Source: Firmicutes bacterium UBA4981
GTDB taxonomy: Bacteria; Bacillota; SHA-98; UBA4971
DNA: 6,001 nucleotides
Reading direction: 5' to 3'
Assembly: GCA_002398515.1 (NCBI GenBank)
Contig: DGZL01000159.1
Location: forward strand, 16,934-22,934
Below, in pieces: positions 1 to 4,851 of this stretch (its first letter is position 1; the number at the start of each line of letters is the position of its first letter). Position numbers and translations under genes: made by a program. Below the pieces are notes generated by a model. That model did not search any database, was not told where the DNA came from, and was given only the letters and a program-made list of their open reading frames with translations.

Positions 1-888
1 GGCATTCGTGCCAGCCTGTCCAGGGGGCTTATCGCTACATCACCTAATGCCTCCCGAGCTCTGAGAGAGAACATAGAATTGTGCGAGGCCTGGGACGGGG
101 AGGCAAGCGGCCGCATAACAACCATGTTTGGACCTCATGCTCCGTACACATGCCCAGTGGACTTCCTCCAGAAAGTGATGGAAGCCGCTGAGGAACATGG
201 GGTAGGTATGCACATACATCTGTCTGAGACACGAGGCGAAGTGGAGGAGTCCCGAGCTCGACATGGAGGTATGTCTCCAATTGAACTCATGGACAGCATC
301 GGCCTTTTTGAGTTCAAGACTCTTGCTGCGCATTGTGTCCATGTTTCCCCAAGGGATATCGAGATACTCAGCGCAAAAGGGGTCGGGGTTGCCCATAACC
401 CAGGTAGCAATATGAAAATAGCTTCCGGAATAGCTCCTGTTCCGGCCATGTTGAAAGCAGGTGTGAAAGTAGGGCTGGGCACAGACGGGGCTTCAAGTAA
501 CAATAATTTGGATCTACTTGAAGAAGCCAGGCTGGCTGCATTTCTTCACAAATTGGCGAACAATGATCCGACCGTGATTCCTGCAGGGCAAGCCTTGGCT
601 ATGGCTACTCTCGGAGGGGCGAAGGCTATGGGAATGGATTCAGAAATAGGTTCTTTGGAACCCGGCAAGAAAGCTGACATAGTCTTACTTGATATGAACA
701 AACCTCATATGTATCCCAAGCATGATCTGACATCCCATATCATTTATTCTGCGAGGGCGAGCGATGTAACAACTGTTATCATCAATGGGAAGTTAGTCAT
801 GGAGGACGGTGTCCTGACCGATATAGATGAACAGGAAGTCCTACGAAAGGCTGAGGAGAAGGCAAAGGCTCTTGTAGAAAAGGCCTAA
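1..888 (+). CDS. mtaD: 5-methylthioadenosine/S-adenosylhomocysteine deaminase (amidohydrolase), 5' end outside window
   Basis: Partial gene, open from base 1; 295 residues and a TAA stop are present, against about 430 for the family, so roughly the N-terminal third, including the first HxH metal motif, lies upstream. The family removes the 6-amino group of methylthioadenosine, SAH or adenosine in the cytoplasm as part of methionine/SAM salvage. Seen in the sequence, in window residues: FGPHAPYTCP (44-53), the MHIHLSET motif whose second His (73) and Glu (76) match the metal-binding His and catalytic Glu of the family, AHCVH with its metal His at 111, and GTDGASSNN with the metal/catalytic Asp at 162. 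The C-terminal part has the usual amidohydrolase end: GSLEPGKKADIVLLD, then a VIINGKLVMEDG strand pair and a Lys/Glu-rich final helix. A TTG at 79 is internal, because homologous residues are encoded before it. The gene is followed by an intrinsic terminator, so it ends its transcript. The subgroup is clear; substrate preference is not, and guanine or other deaminases are less likely. Confidence 0.92.
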   Translation, partial: GIRASLSRGLIATSPNASRALRENIELCEAWDGEASGRITTMFGPHAPYTCPVDFLQKVMEAAEEHGVGMHIHLSETRGEVEESRARHGGMSPIELMDSIGLFEFKTLAAHCVHVSPRDIEILSAKGVGVAHNPGSNMKIASGIAPVPAMLKAGVKVGLGTDGASSNNNLDLLEEARLAAFLHKLANNDPTVIPAGQALAMATLGGAKAMGMDSEIGSLEPGKKADIVLLDMNKPHMYPKHDLTSHIIYSARASDVTTVIINGKLVMEDGVLTDIDEQEVLRKAEEKAKALVEKA

Positions 889-922
889 CCTTAACGCTTC
901 CGCAACTCACCACGTTTTAAAA

Positions 923-962
923 AGTCCTGCAGCGTTTTATAGCCTGCAGGACTCATCTTTTT
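923..962 (+). terminator. Intrinsic terminator after mtaD
   Basis: A perfect 10-bp stem, AGTCCTGCAG (923-932) with CTGCAGGACT (944-953), encloses an 11-base loop and is followed by CATC and five T (958-962). It lies 34 bases past the mtaD stop and separates mtaD from spoIIP. The A-rich run just before the stem (918-923) could let it work weakly in the other direction too, but no gene on the opposite strand needs it. Confidence 0.88.
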
Positions 963-975
963 GCTGTGAATACTC

Positions 976-983
976 CATACTAT
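976..983 (+). promoter_or_regulatory. Possible sporulation-sigma -10 element upstream of spoIIP
   Basis: CATACTAT matches 7 of 8 positions of the Bacillus sigma-E -10 consensus CATACAAT, and its first seven bases match the sigma-G -10 CATACTA. A candidate sigma-E -35, TCATCTT (953-959), is 6 of 7 to the consensus, but the 16-base spacer is longer than the usual 13-15 and the -35 overlaps the mtaD terminator. In Bacillus subtilis spoIIP is expressed from sigma-E, and from sigma-F through gpr, so such an element is expected here. The overlapping TATAAA (981-986) could instead be a sigma-A -10 with a poor -35. No other promoter candidate was seen in 889-1043. Confidence 0.35.
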
Positions 984-1023
984 AAAGGTAAGAACATGAA
1001 TTGAATTAGCAAGAAACCTGTAT

Positions 1024-1043
1024 AGGAAGGGATAGAGATATCC
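1024..1043 (+). promoter_or_regulatory. Ribosome binding site and GNRA hairpin before the spoIIP GTG start
   Basis: AGGAAGG (1024-1030) lies 13 bases before GTG 1044, which is long for a Shine-Dalgarno. The bases between form GGATA-GAGA-TATCC (1030-1043), a 5-bp stem closed by a GNRA-type tetraloop that ends immediately before the start codon. An in-frame TAG at 1023 and the absence of ATG, GTG or TTG between it and 1044 fix GTG 1044 as the only ordinary start. Confidence 0.55.
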
Positions 1044-2210
1044 GTGGTAAGACGGGTTGTTTGCATTATCGTAATTCTCGCGGTTTCACTTCTGCTTAGG
1101 GCATGGACGGTTTGGGCAGGAGACGAAGACACGTCTCATTGGTTCACTATCGTTGACCAAGACACAGATAGGGTTTTGCTGGAGACTTGCCATGTTGTGG
1201 CAGCAGGCGATGAGTTTGTGGATGAAGAGAACCACAGATACCGTGTGACTCGTGTAGACGGGCATACAGCTCGGGCCAGGTTCATCGGGACAGTGGATGT
1301 GGAAACCCAAGCTTTGGCTTTTCAAGCTGCAATCTCAGTGAAGCTGGGATTCCTCCGTATCGGACTGCCGTTTGCATCGACTCTGGCGCCTCAAGGACGT
1401 CTTGTAGCAATTTACCATACGCACAGCGACGAATCGTATATTCCTACCAGTGGTTCATCATCAGTTACTCCACACGGTGATGTGTATGATGTCGGTGCGG
1501 TTATTTCAGCCAGTCTGAAGAATGCTGTGGGTCTGACCAGCGTCCATTCGTGGGAATCGCATCTTCCCCATGACGGTTCAGCTTATGCTCGTTCACGGAG
1601 GACAGCTGTTTCTCTGCTTAAGAAGAATCCGGACGCAATTCTTGATCTCCACCGGGATGCCGCACCTCTCAGCGCTTATGCCACTACGGTGATGGGCAAG
1701 CCAGGCGCAAAAGTCATGATTGTCCTCGGCAGGCAGAATCCGAATCTTAAAGCCAATGAGCAGTTCGCTTTTGCATTGAAAAATTATGCGGACAAGGAAT
1801 TTCCAGGATTTGTGCGAGGCGTATTCTATGGAGATGCCACTTTCAATCAGGATCTTTCGCCCAGGGCTTTGCTTTTCGAAATGGGATCCCACGAGAATAG
1901 CAGAGAGGCAGCGGAGCGGGTTATGGTGAATTTCATCAATTCGATTCCCGCTGTTCTCTACGGCGTGACCCCTGCCGGCCGCACCGCGAAAGGAGAGGCT
2001 TTGCGTCGAGCTAAAGGAGAAGGGGGTGTCGCAGCCTCTACCATTGTATCGGTGATTCTTTTGGTCCTTGTAGGCACCGCCGTATTTCTCTTGCTGAACG
2101 AGAAAAGCTTCAGCGGGGTTATAGAAAGGCTAAGAAGATTTAAGAAGGTTGAACTCAGAGAGTTTATGGATATCAGGAAAAAAACCGGGCCGCCTGAAGA
2201 TGAGACATAA
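1044..2210 (+). CDS. spoIIP: Stage II sporulation protein P (SpoIIP), with extra C-terminal membrane anchor
   Basis: 388 residues from GTG. SpoIIP is the peptidoglycan amidase/endopeptidase that, with SpoIID and SpoIIM, thins septal peptidoglycan and drives engulfment of the forespore. Residues 1-25 are a basic start plus a long hydrophobic run ending in VWA, a signal peptide or N-terminal anchor. The catalytic domain spans about 118-308: YHTHSDESY (124-132) gives the metal-type His125, His127 and Glu130; DLHRDA (201-206) is the family's second His motif; LLFEMGSHEN (276-285) holds the conserved Glu. Residues 329-351 form a second hydrophobic segment, followed by a very basic tail (361-380). 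If the N-terminal segment is cleaved or spans once, the enzyme domain lies outside the membrane; the basic tail fits positive-inside on the cytosolic face only if the second segment crosses back. Bacillus SpoIIP is known with only the N-terminal anchor, so this architecture differs. It is monocistronic in appearance, between the mtaD terminator and a 93-base gap. Family assignment is firm; membrane topology is inferred. Confidence 0.94.
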   Translation: MVRRVVCIIVILAVSLLLRAWTVWAGDEDTSHWFTIVDQDTDRVLLETCHVVAAGDEFVDEENHRYRVTRVDGHTARARFIGTVDVETQALAFQAAISVKLGFLRIGLPFASTLAPQGRLVAIYHTHSDESYIPTSGSSSVTPHGDVYDVGAVISASLKNAVGLTSVHSWESHLPHDGSAYARSRRTAVSLLKKNPDAILDLHRDAAPLSAYATTVMGKPGAKVMIVLGRQNPNLKANEQFAFALKNYADKEFPGFVRGVFYGDATFNQDLSPRALLFEMGSHENSREAAERVMVNFINSIPAVLYGVTPAGRTAKGEALRRAKGEGGVAASTIVSVILLVLVGTAVFLLLNEKSFSGVIERLRRFKKVELREFMDIRKKTGPPEDET

Positions 2211-2235
2211 ACGGTTGAAATTGCATCTATACTCT

Positions 2236-2242
2236 TTCGACA
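2236..2242 (-). promoter_or_regulatory. Possible Spo0A box between spoIIP and the CBM gene
   Basis: TTCGACA on the + strand is an exact reverse complement of the Spo0A heptamer TGTCGAA, 62 bases before the start of the 2304 gene. A second site at 2277-2283, TGTCGTA on the + strand, has 6 of 7 positions and sits just before the ribosome binding site. No convincing -35/-10 pair was found in 2211-2303, so whether the site would activate or repress cannot be said. Seven-base matches arise easily by chance, about 0.7 per window of this size on both strands. Confidence 0.35.
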
Positions 2243-2303
2243 GCTCAGAGACACTATGTACATGACTTGAAGGAATTGTCGTAATAAAGGGGGTCCTAAG
2301 ACC

Positions 2304-2753
2304 ATGGCAGGAATAATTGACTGGGTTAGCAAGAAGATGAGAAGGCCTGATGTTGAGATCTCAGGAGAATTCGGCCGAGAGTTTACTGAAAGGGCCGGAA
2401 ACGAACAGTACCCGGCCGGTGCTCCCTGGGTGGATGACGGGGTATATGTGTCCTCGACACCGATTACCGCAGGGGATCAAATTAGCATTAAGTACAGTGG
2501 GATGCTGGCTAAGGCCGGCGCCGAGCAGCTGACGTTACGCATGGGCTACGGACATGACCAGTGGAACGGAATCAGTGATGTCCCCATGTCCAAAGTGGAA
2601 GACAAGGCTTTTGAGACGAAGGTTGAGATTCCCTTTGAGCAGTGTTCCCGGCTGCAATTTTGCTTTGTGGACAGTGCGGGTAATTGGGACAACAACCAAG
2701 GGCGAAATTGGAGCTACGAGATACATTGCGGTGAGCAAGCGGAGTTCAGATAA
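2304..2753 (+). CDS. Standalone CBM25/CBM53-like starch/glycogen-binding protein
   Basis: 149 residues, starting at ATG 2304 with AAAGGGGG (2286-2293) ten bases upstream. Apart from an about 40-residue leader it is a single beta-sandwich carbohydrate-binding domain. Visible family features are DGVYVSSTPITAGDQISIKY (45-64), the GYGHDQW turn (81-87) where CBM25/53 members have a sugar-stacking Trp, SDVPM (91-95), and the signature FVDSAGNWDNNQGRNWSYEI, which covers residues 121-140 and has Trp128 and Trp136 as likely sugar-contacting aromatics. There is no signal peptide, no membrane segment and no catalytic domain, so the protein should be cytoplasmic. Such modules bind alpha-glucans; intracellular glycogen is the likely ligand, but this is inference. 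It stands alone between spoIIP and gltX, with its own 93-base leader carrying possible Spo0A sites. The exact CBM family and any partner enzyme are not determinable from this window. Confidence 0.82.
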   Translation: MAGIIDWVSKKMRRPDVEISGEFGREFTERAGNEQYPAGAPWVDDGVYVSSTPITAGDQISIKYSGMLAKAGAEQLTLRMGYGHDQWNGISDVPMSKVEDKAFETKVEIPFEQCSRLQFCFVDSAGNWDNNQGRNWSYEIHCGEQAEFR

Positions 2754-2763
2754 ATGTTCTTAT

Positions 2764-2793
2764 CATGGTTGTCTTCAGCTCGACCATGCCTTT
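2764..2793 (+). terminator. Weak hairpin, possible terminator after the CBM gene
   Basis: CATGGTTG (2764-2771) pairs with CGACCATG (2781-2788), eight base pairs including one T-G wobble, around a nine-base loop. It is followed by CC and only three T, so termination would be inefficient. It starts 11 bases after the CBM stop and 24 bases before the gltX -35 box, which is the right place for a terminator. Confidence 0.35.
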
Positions 2794-2811
2794 AGAGGGT
2801 TTCGCTATCCC

Positions 2812-2840
2812 TTGAACGCGTATTAATGCTGGTATATAAT
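2812..2840 (+). promoter_or_regulatory. Sigma-A promoter of gltX
   Basis: TTGAAC (2812-2817), a 17-base spacer, then a perfect TATAAT (2835-2840). The match to consensus and its place 36 bases before the gltX start make it the obvious housekeeping promoter. Transcription should begin near 2847. No T-box or other leader fits in the roughly 30-base 5' untranslated region, so gltX is probably not under tRNA-dependent attenuation. Confidence 0.88.
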
Positions 2841-2875
2841 GCAAGGCAATGAGGCGTTTTGAGGGGAGTCTGATT

Positions 2876-4330
2876 ATGAGCGAAGTTAGAGTGAGGTTTG
2901 CCCCGTCTCCGACAGGATATCTTCATGTCGGAGGCGCGCGTACAGTGTTGTTTAACTGGCTTTTTGCAAAACATGCCGGTGGGTCTTTGATCCTTAGGAT
3001 TGAAGATACTGATGTGGAGAGATCTACCGAGGCTTCAACGGATGCGATCATCGACAGCATGCAATGGCTGGGGCTGGACTGGGATGAAGGTCCCATAGTC
3101 GGAGGAGACTACGGCCCGTACCTCCAGTCCGAGAGGCTTGATATTTACAGGGAGTACGCGGATAAACTTGTCAAGTCAGGCTATGCTTATCCGTGTTACT
3201 GCACACCTGAAGAGCTCAGTGAAGCCCGCAAGACGGCTATGAAGCAAGGAAAGCCTCCCGGATATTCCGGTAGGTGCAGAAATCTTTCCCCTGAAGAAAT
3301 ACGGTCGTTCGAAGCCGAAGGAAGGCAACCTGCACTAAGGTTTAGAGTAGGGGAAGGGGAGACAACCGTACGCGACCTTGTCAGGGGAGAGGTGCTTTTT
3401 AGAAACGAGTTTATTGATGACTTCGTTATTTTCAAGTCTGACGGGTACCCGACCTACAACTTCGCGGTTGTAGTTGATGATGCCCTGATGAAGATTACGG
3501 ATGTGATCCGCGCTGACGAGCATTTGCCTAATACTCCCAAGCAAATCATGATGTATAAAGCTTTAGGATTTGAACTTCCAAAGTTCGCTCATGTGTCAAT
3601 GATACTTGGGAAAGACAAGACAAAGCTAAGCAAACGGCACGGTGCTACTTCAGTTACGCAATATCGAGACGCAGGGTATCTCCCTTACGCTCTTGTAAAC
3701 TATCTGGTTCTTCTCGGATGGGCGTACGATGCGGAACAGCAGATTTTCGGCCGTGAGGAACTTATAGAGAAATTCACGCTGGACAAAGTATCTAAGAATC
3801 CGGCTATCTTTGATCCTGATAAGTTGCTGTGGATGAACGGCTACTATATTCGGGAAACAGATACTGAGATCTTGGCTGATCTTGCGATAGATCATTTGAT
3901 CAAGGCAGGTTTGGTTTCCCCTAAGCCGAGTCATGAAGAATACACCAAGACCAAGGCGGTAGTCACAATCCTGAAAGAGCGGATACGTACAGTCAGCGAT
4001 ATTGTGTCTCAGGGAGATTTTTTCTTCACTGAAGAGGTTGCGTTTGATCAAGACGCCTATCAGAAATTCTTAACCCGTGACTACGTGCCTGAGACATTTC
4101 AGACCCTCAAGTCAAGACTTGAGACGACATGTCCTTTTAACAGGGAGAATGTGGAAGAAGTTATCAGGGGATATGCCAAGGAAGTCGGGCGAAAAGCAGG
4201 AGAAGTCATCCATCCTCTCCGCGTAGCTCTGACAGGGCGGTCTGTGAGCCCTGGAATCTTCGAGGTCATCGAGATTCTGGGTAAGGAAGTTTGCTGCCGA
4301 AGGATTGACTTAGCCCTCAAGAGGCTGTGA
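2876..4330 (+). CDS. gltX: Glutamyl-tRNA synthetase
   Basis: 484 residues, normal length for bacterial GluRS. It attaches glutamate to tRNA-Glu, and in bacteria without GlnRS also to tRNA-Gln, where the Glu is then amidated by GatCAB. Seen: FAPSPTG (8-14) leading into the HIGH-type signature HVGG (17-20), RIEDTD (41-46), the class I KMSKS-type loop KLSKR (250-254), and an SWIM-like zinc site C107-x-C109 with Tyr130 and Cys134, the same spacing as the Escherichia coli zinc ligands. The C-terminal third is the helical anticodon-binding region and ends with the usual HPLRVALTGRSVSPG segment (446-460). Start choice: ATG 2876 has AGGGGAG (2862-2868) seven bases upstream and gives the typical MSEVRVRFAPSPTG N-terminus. 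An in-frame ATG at 2849 has no ribosome binding site and sits at the predicted transcription start. The gene is followed by a tRNA-Gln gene, a plausible substrate. Whether it is discriminating cannot be decided by eye. Confidence 0.97.
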   Translation: MSEVRVRFAPSPTGYLHVGGARTVLFNWLFAKHAGGSLILRIEDTDVERSTEASTDAIIDSMQWLGLDWDEGPIVGGDYGPYLQSERLDIYREYADKLVKSGYAYPCYCTPEELSEARKTAMKQGKPPGYSGRCRNLSPEEIRSFEAEGRQPALRFRVGEGETTVRDLVRGEVLFRNEFIDDFVIFKSDGYPTYNFAVVVDDALMKITDVIRADEHLPNTPKQIMMYKALGFELPKFAHVSMILGKDKTKLSKRHGATSVTQYRDAGYLPYALVNYLVLLGWAYDAEQQIFGREELIEKFTLDKVSKNPAIFDPDKLLWMNGYYIRETDTEILADLAIDHLIKAGLVSPKPSHEEYTKTKAVVTILKERIRTVSDIVSQGDFFFTEEVAFDQDAYQKFLTRDYVPETFQTLKSRLETTCPFNRENVEEVIRGYAKEVGRKAGEVIHPLRVALTGRSVSPGIFEVIEILGKEVCCRRIDLALKRL

Positions 4331-4407
4331 CAGTAACCGCATGAAAAAGAGGTTATGGCACAAATGTCTTTAGGCGCGACAAGTGCGACATTAAGCGCGG
4401 ACGAAAC

Positions 4408-4436
4408 TTGACGCGTACGCCGACGTGTGCTAAAAT
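4408..4436 (+). promoter_or_regulatory. Extended -10 promoter of tRNA-Gln
   Basis: TTGACG (4408-4413), a 17-base spacer, then TAAAAT (4431-4436) preceded by TG at 4428-4429, an extended -10. The predicted start near 4443 leaves about 18 bases of 5' leader for RNase P to remove before the tRNA at 4461. It lets the tRNA be expressed independently of gltX. Confidence 0.8.
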
Positions 4437-4460
4437 TTCTTTGCCAACATAATGGTGCGC

Positions 4461-4534
4461 TGGGGAGTCGTCTAGGGGTAGGACAGCAGACTCTGGATCT
4501 GTATGCGGGGGTTCGAATCCTCCCTCCCCAGCCA
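4461..4534 (+). tRNA. tRNA-Gln (anticodon CUG)
   Basis: Full cloverleaf, 74 bases including an encoded CCA. Acceptor stem TGGGGAG (4461-4467) with CTCCCCA (4524-4530), G discriminator at 4531 and CCA at 4532-4534. D-arm GTC/GAC (4470-4472/4482-4484), anticodon stem GCAGA/TCTGT (4486-4490/4498-4502) with loop CTCTGGA, giving anticodon CTG at 4493-4495. Four-base variable loop, T-arm GGGGG-TTCGAAT-CCTCC (4507-4523). The weak first pair U1-A72 is the typical identity feature of bacterial tRNA-Gln, which supports the call independently of the anticodon. It reads CAG codons. It has its own promoter, 131 bases after gltX. Confidence 0.97.
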
Positions 4535-4537
4535 ATA

Positions 4538-4543
4538 TTTTTT
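4538..4543 (+). terminator. T-tract just after tRNA-Gln, possible end of the tRNA transcript
   Basis: Six T follow the encoded CCA by three bases. The T-arm and acceptor strand just upstream are very G/C rich, but no separate hairpin directly abuts the tract, so this is only a possible termination site. No better hairpin with T-run was found before rsbR. Confidence 0.3.
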
Positions 4544-4764
4544 GTGTCCTATTTCTCCGATTTGCGTTTATCATATCTTTCCTGCCTCAATACCTTAGGT
4601 AACTTGTCATGTGCGCGAACGCCAAGTCTGCATCCAGTGTCGATTCTGTCATGTCTCAGAAGAGCATATTCAGCCCCACAGTAGAGTCGCCTGAGCACAG
4701 ACCATAGCGACTGGGTCCATACCGCAAAACTCCTTGTGACAACGGGTGACTACGAAATCCTCGC

Positions 4765-4793
4765 TTGCTTCCGGTAAGTACAACTGGTAAACT
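4765..4793 (+). promoter_or_regulatory. Possible promoter of the rsbR-rsbS operon
   Basis: TTGCTT (4765-4770), a 17-base spacer and TAAACT (4788-4793), with TG at 4785-4786 making an extended -10. Box matches are moderate, three of six and four of six, so the call rests on spacing, the TG and the position 59 bases before rsbR. Transcription would start around 4800, on or just after the orphan AGGAGG. Confidence 0.45.
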
Positions 4794-4816
4794 TAGGAGG
4801 AAATATTATCAGATTT

Positions 4817-4823
4817 TGTCGAA
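4817..4823 (+). promoter_or_regulatory. Possible Spo0A box in the rsbR leader
   Basis: TGTCGAA, preceded by TTT as in the extended Spo0A consensus, lies 28 bases before the rsbR start and downstream of the candidate promoter, where a bound regulator would be expected to repress. It is one of only two exact matches found by eye in the window, and both are intergenic. Binding is unproven, and the heptamer is short. Confidence 0.4.
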
Positions 4824-4851
4824 TTAATGCCGACTATCGGGAGGCTTTCAA

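Larger units (their letters stand above)
4535..4851 (+). other. 317-base non-coding stretch between tRNA-Gln and rsbR
   Basis: No convincing gene on either strand: the open frames here run through the tRNA and have no ribosome binding site. What it holds, in order: a T-tract after the tRNA; about 140 bases with no structure I can identify; a six-base-pair hairpin AGTCGC/GCGACT (4685-4690/4707-4712) with a 16-base loop and no T-run; a repeated GTGAC (4736-4740 and 4746-4750); a possible promoter (4765-4793); an AGGAGG with no start codon at proper distance (4795-4800); and a Spo0A-type heptamer (4817-4823). The length and the late promoter suggest a regulatory leader or an unrecognised small RNA, but no known RNA family was recognised. 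Confidence 0.6.

Noticed and set aside
2269..2277. GAAGGAATT matching a sigma-H -35 box before the CBM gene
   Set aside because: No GAAT-type -10 at 11-13 bases; the purine run is better explained as part of the leader near the ribosome binding site.
4334..4355. TAACC/GGTTA hairpin after gltX as a terminator
   Set aside because: Only five weak base pairs with a 12-base loop and no T-run; gltX therefore has no terminator I can support.
4356..4373. TGGCAC, possible sigma-54 -24 element
   Set aside because: No TTGC-type -12 element at the required distance; the adjacent tRNA already has a clear sigma-A promoter.
4353..4574. 73-codon minus-strand frame containing GGFEPPHTDPESAVLPLDDSP-like residues
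   Set aside because: This is the well-known false protein made by reading antisense through a tRNA gene; it is explained by tRNA-Gln at 4461-4534.
4427..4684. 85-codon + strand reading frame across the tRNA
   Set aside because: It starts at a TTG- or ATG-less region inside the tRNA promoter, runs through the whole tRNA-Gln gene, and has no ribosome binding site or recognisable protein features.
4714..4726. GGGTCCATACCGC, resembling the T-box core GGGTGGTACCGCG
   Set aside because: The match is imperfect, no stem I specifier arrangement or terminator with T-run follows, and the downstream gene is a stressosome protein, not an aminoacyl-tRNA synthetase or amino acid gene.
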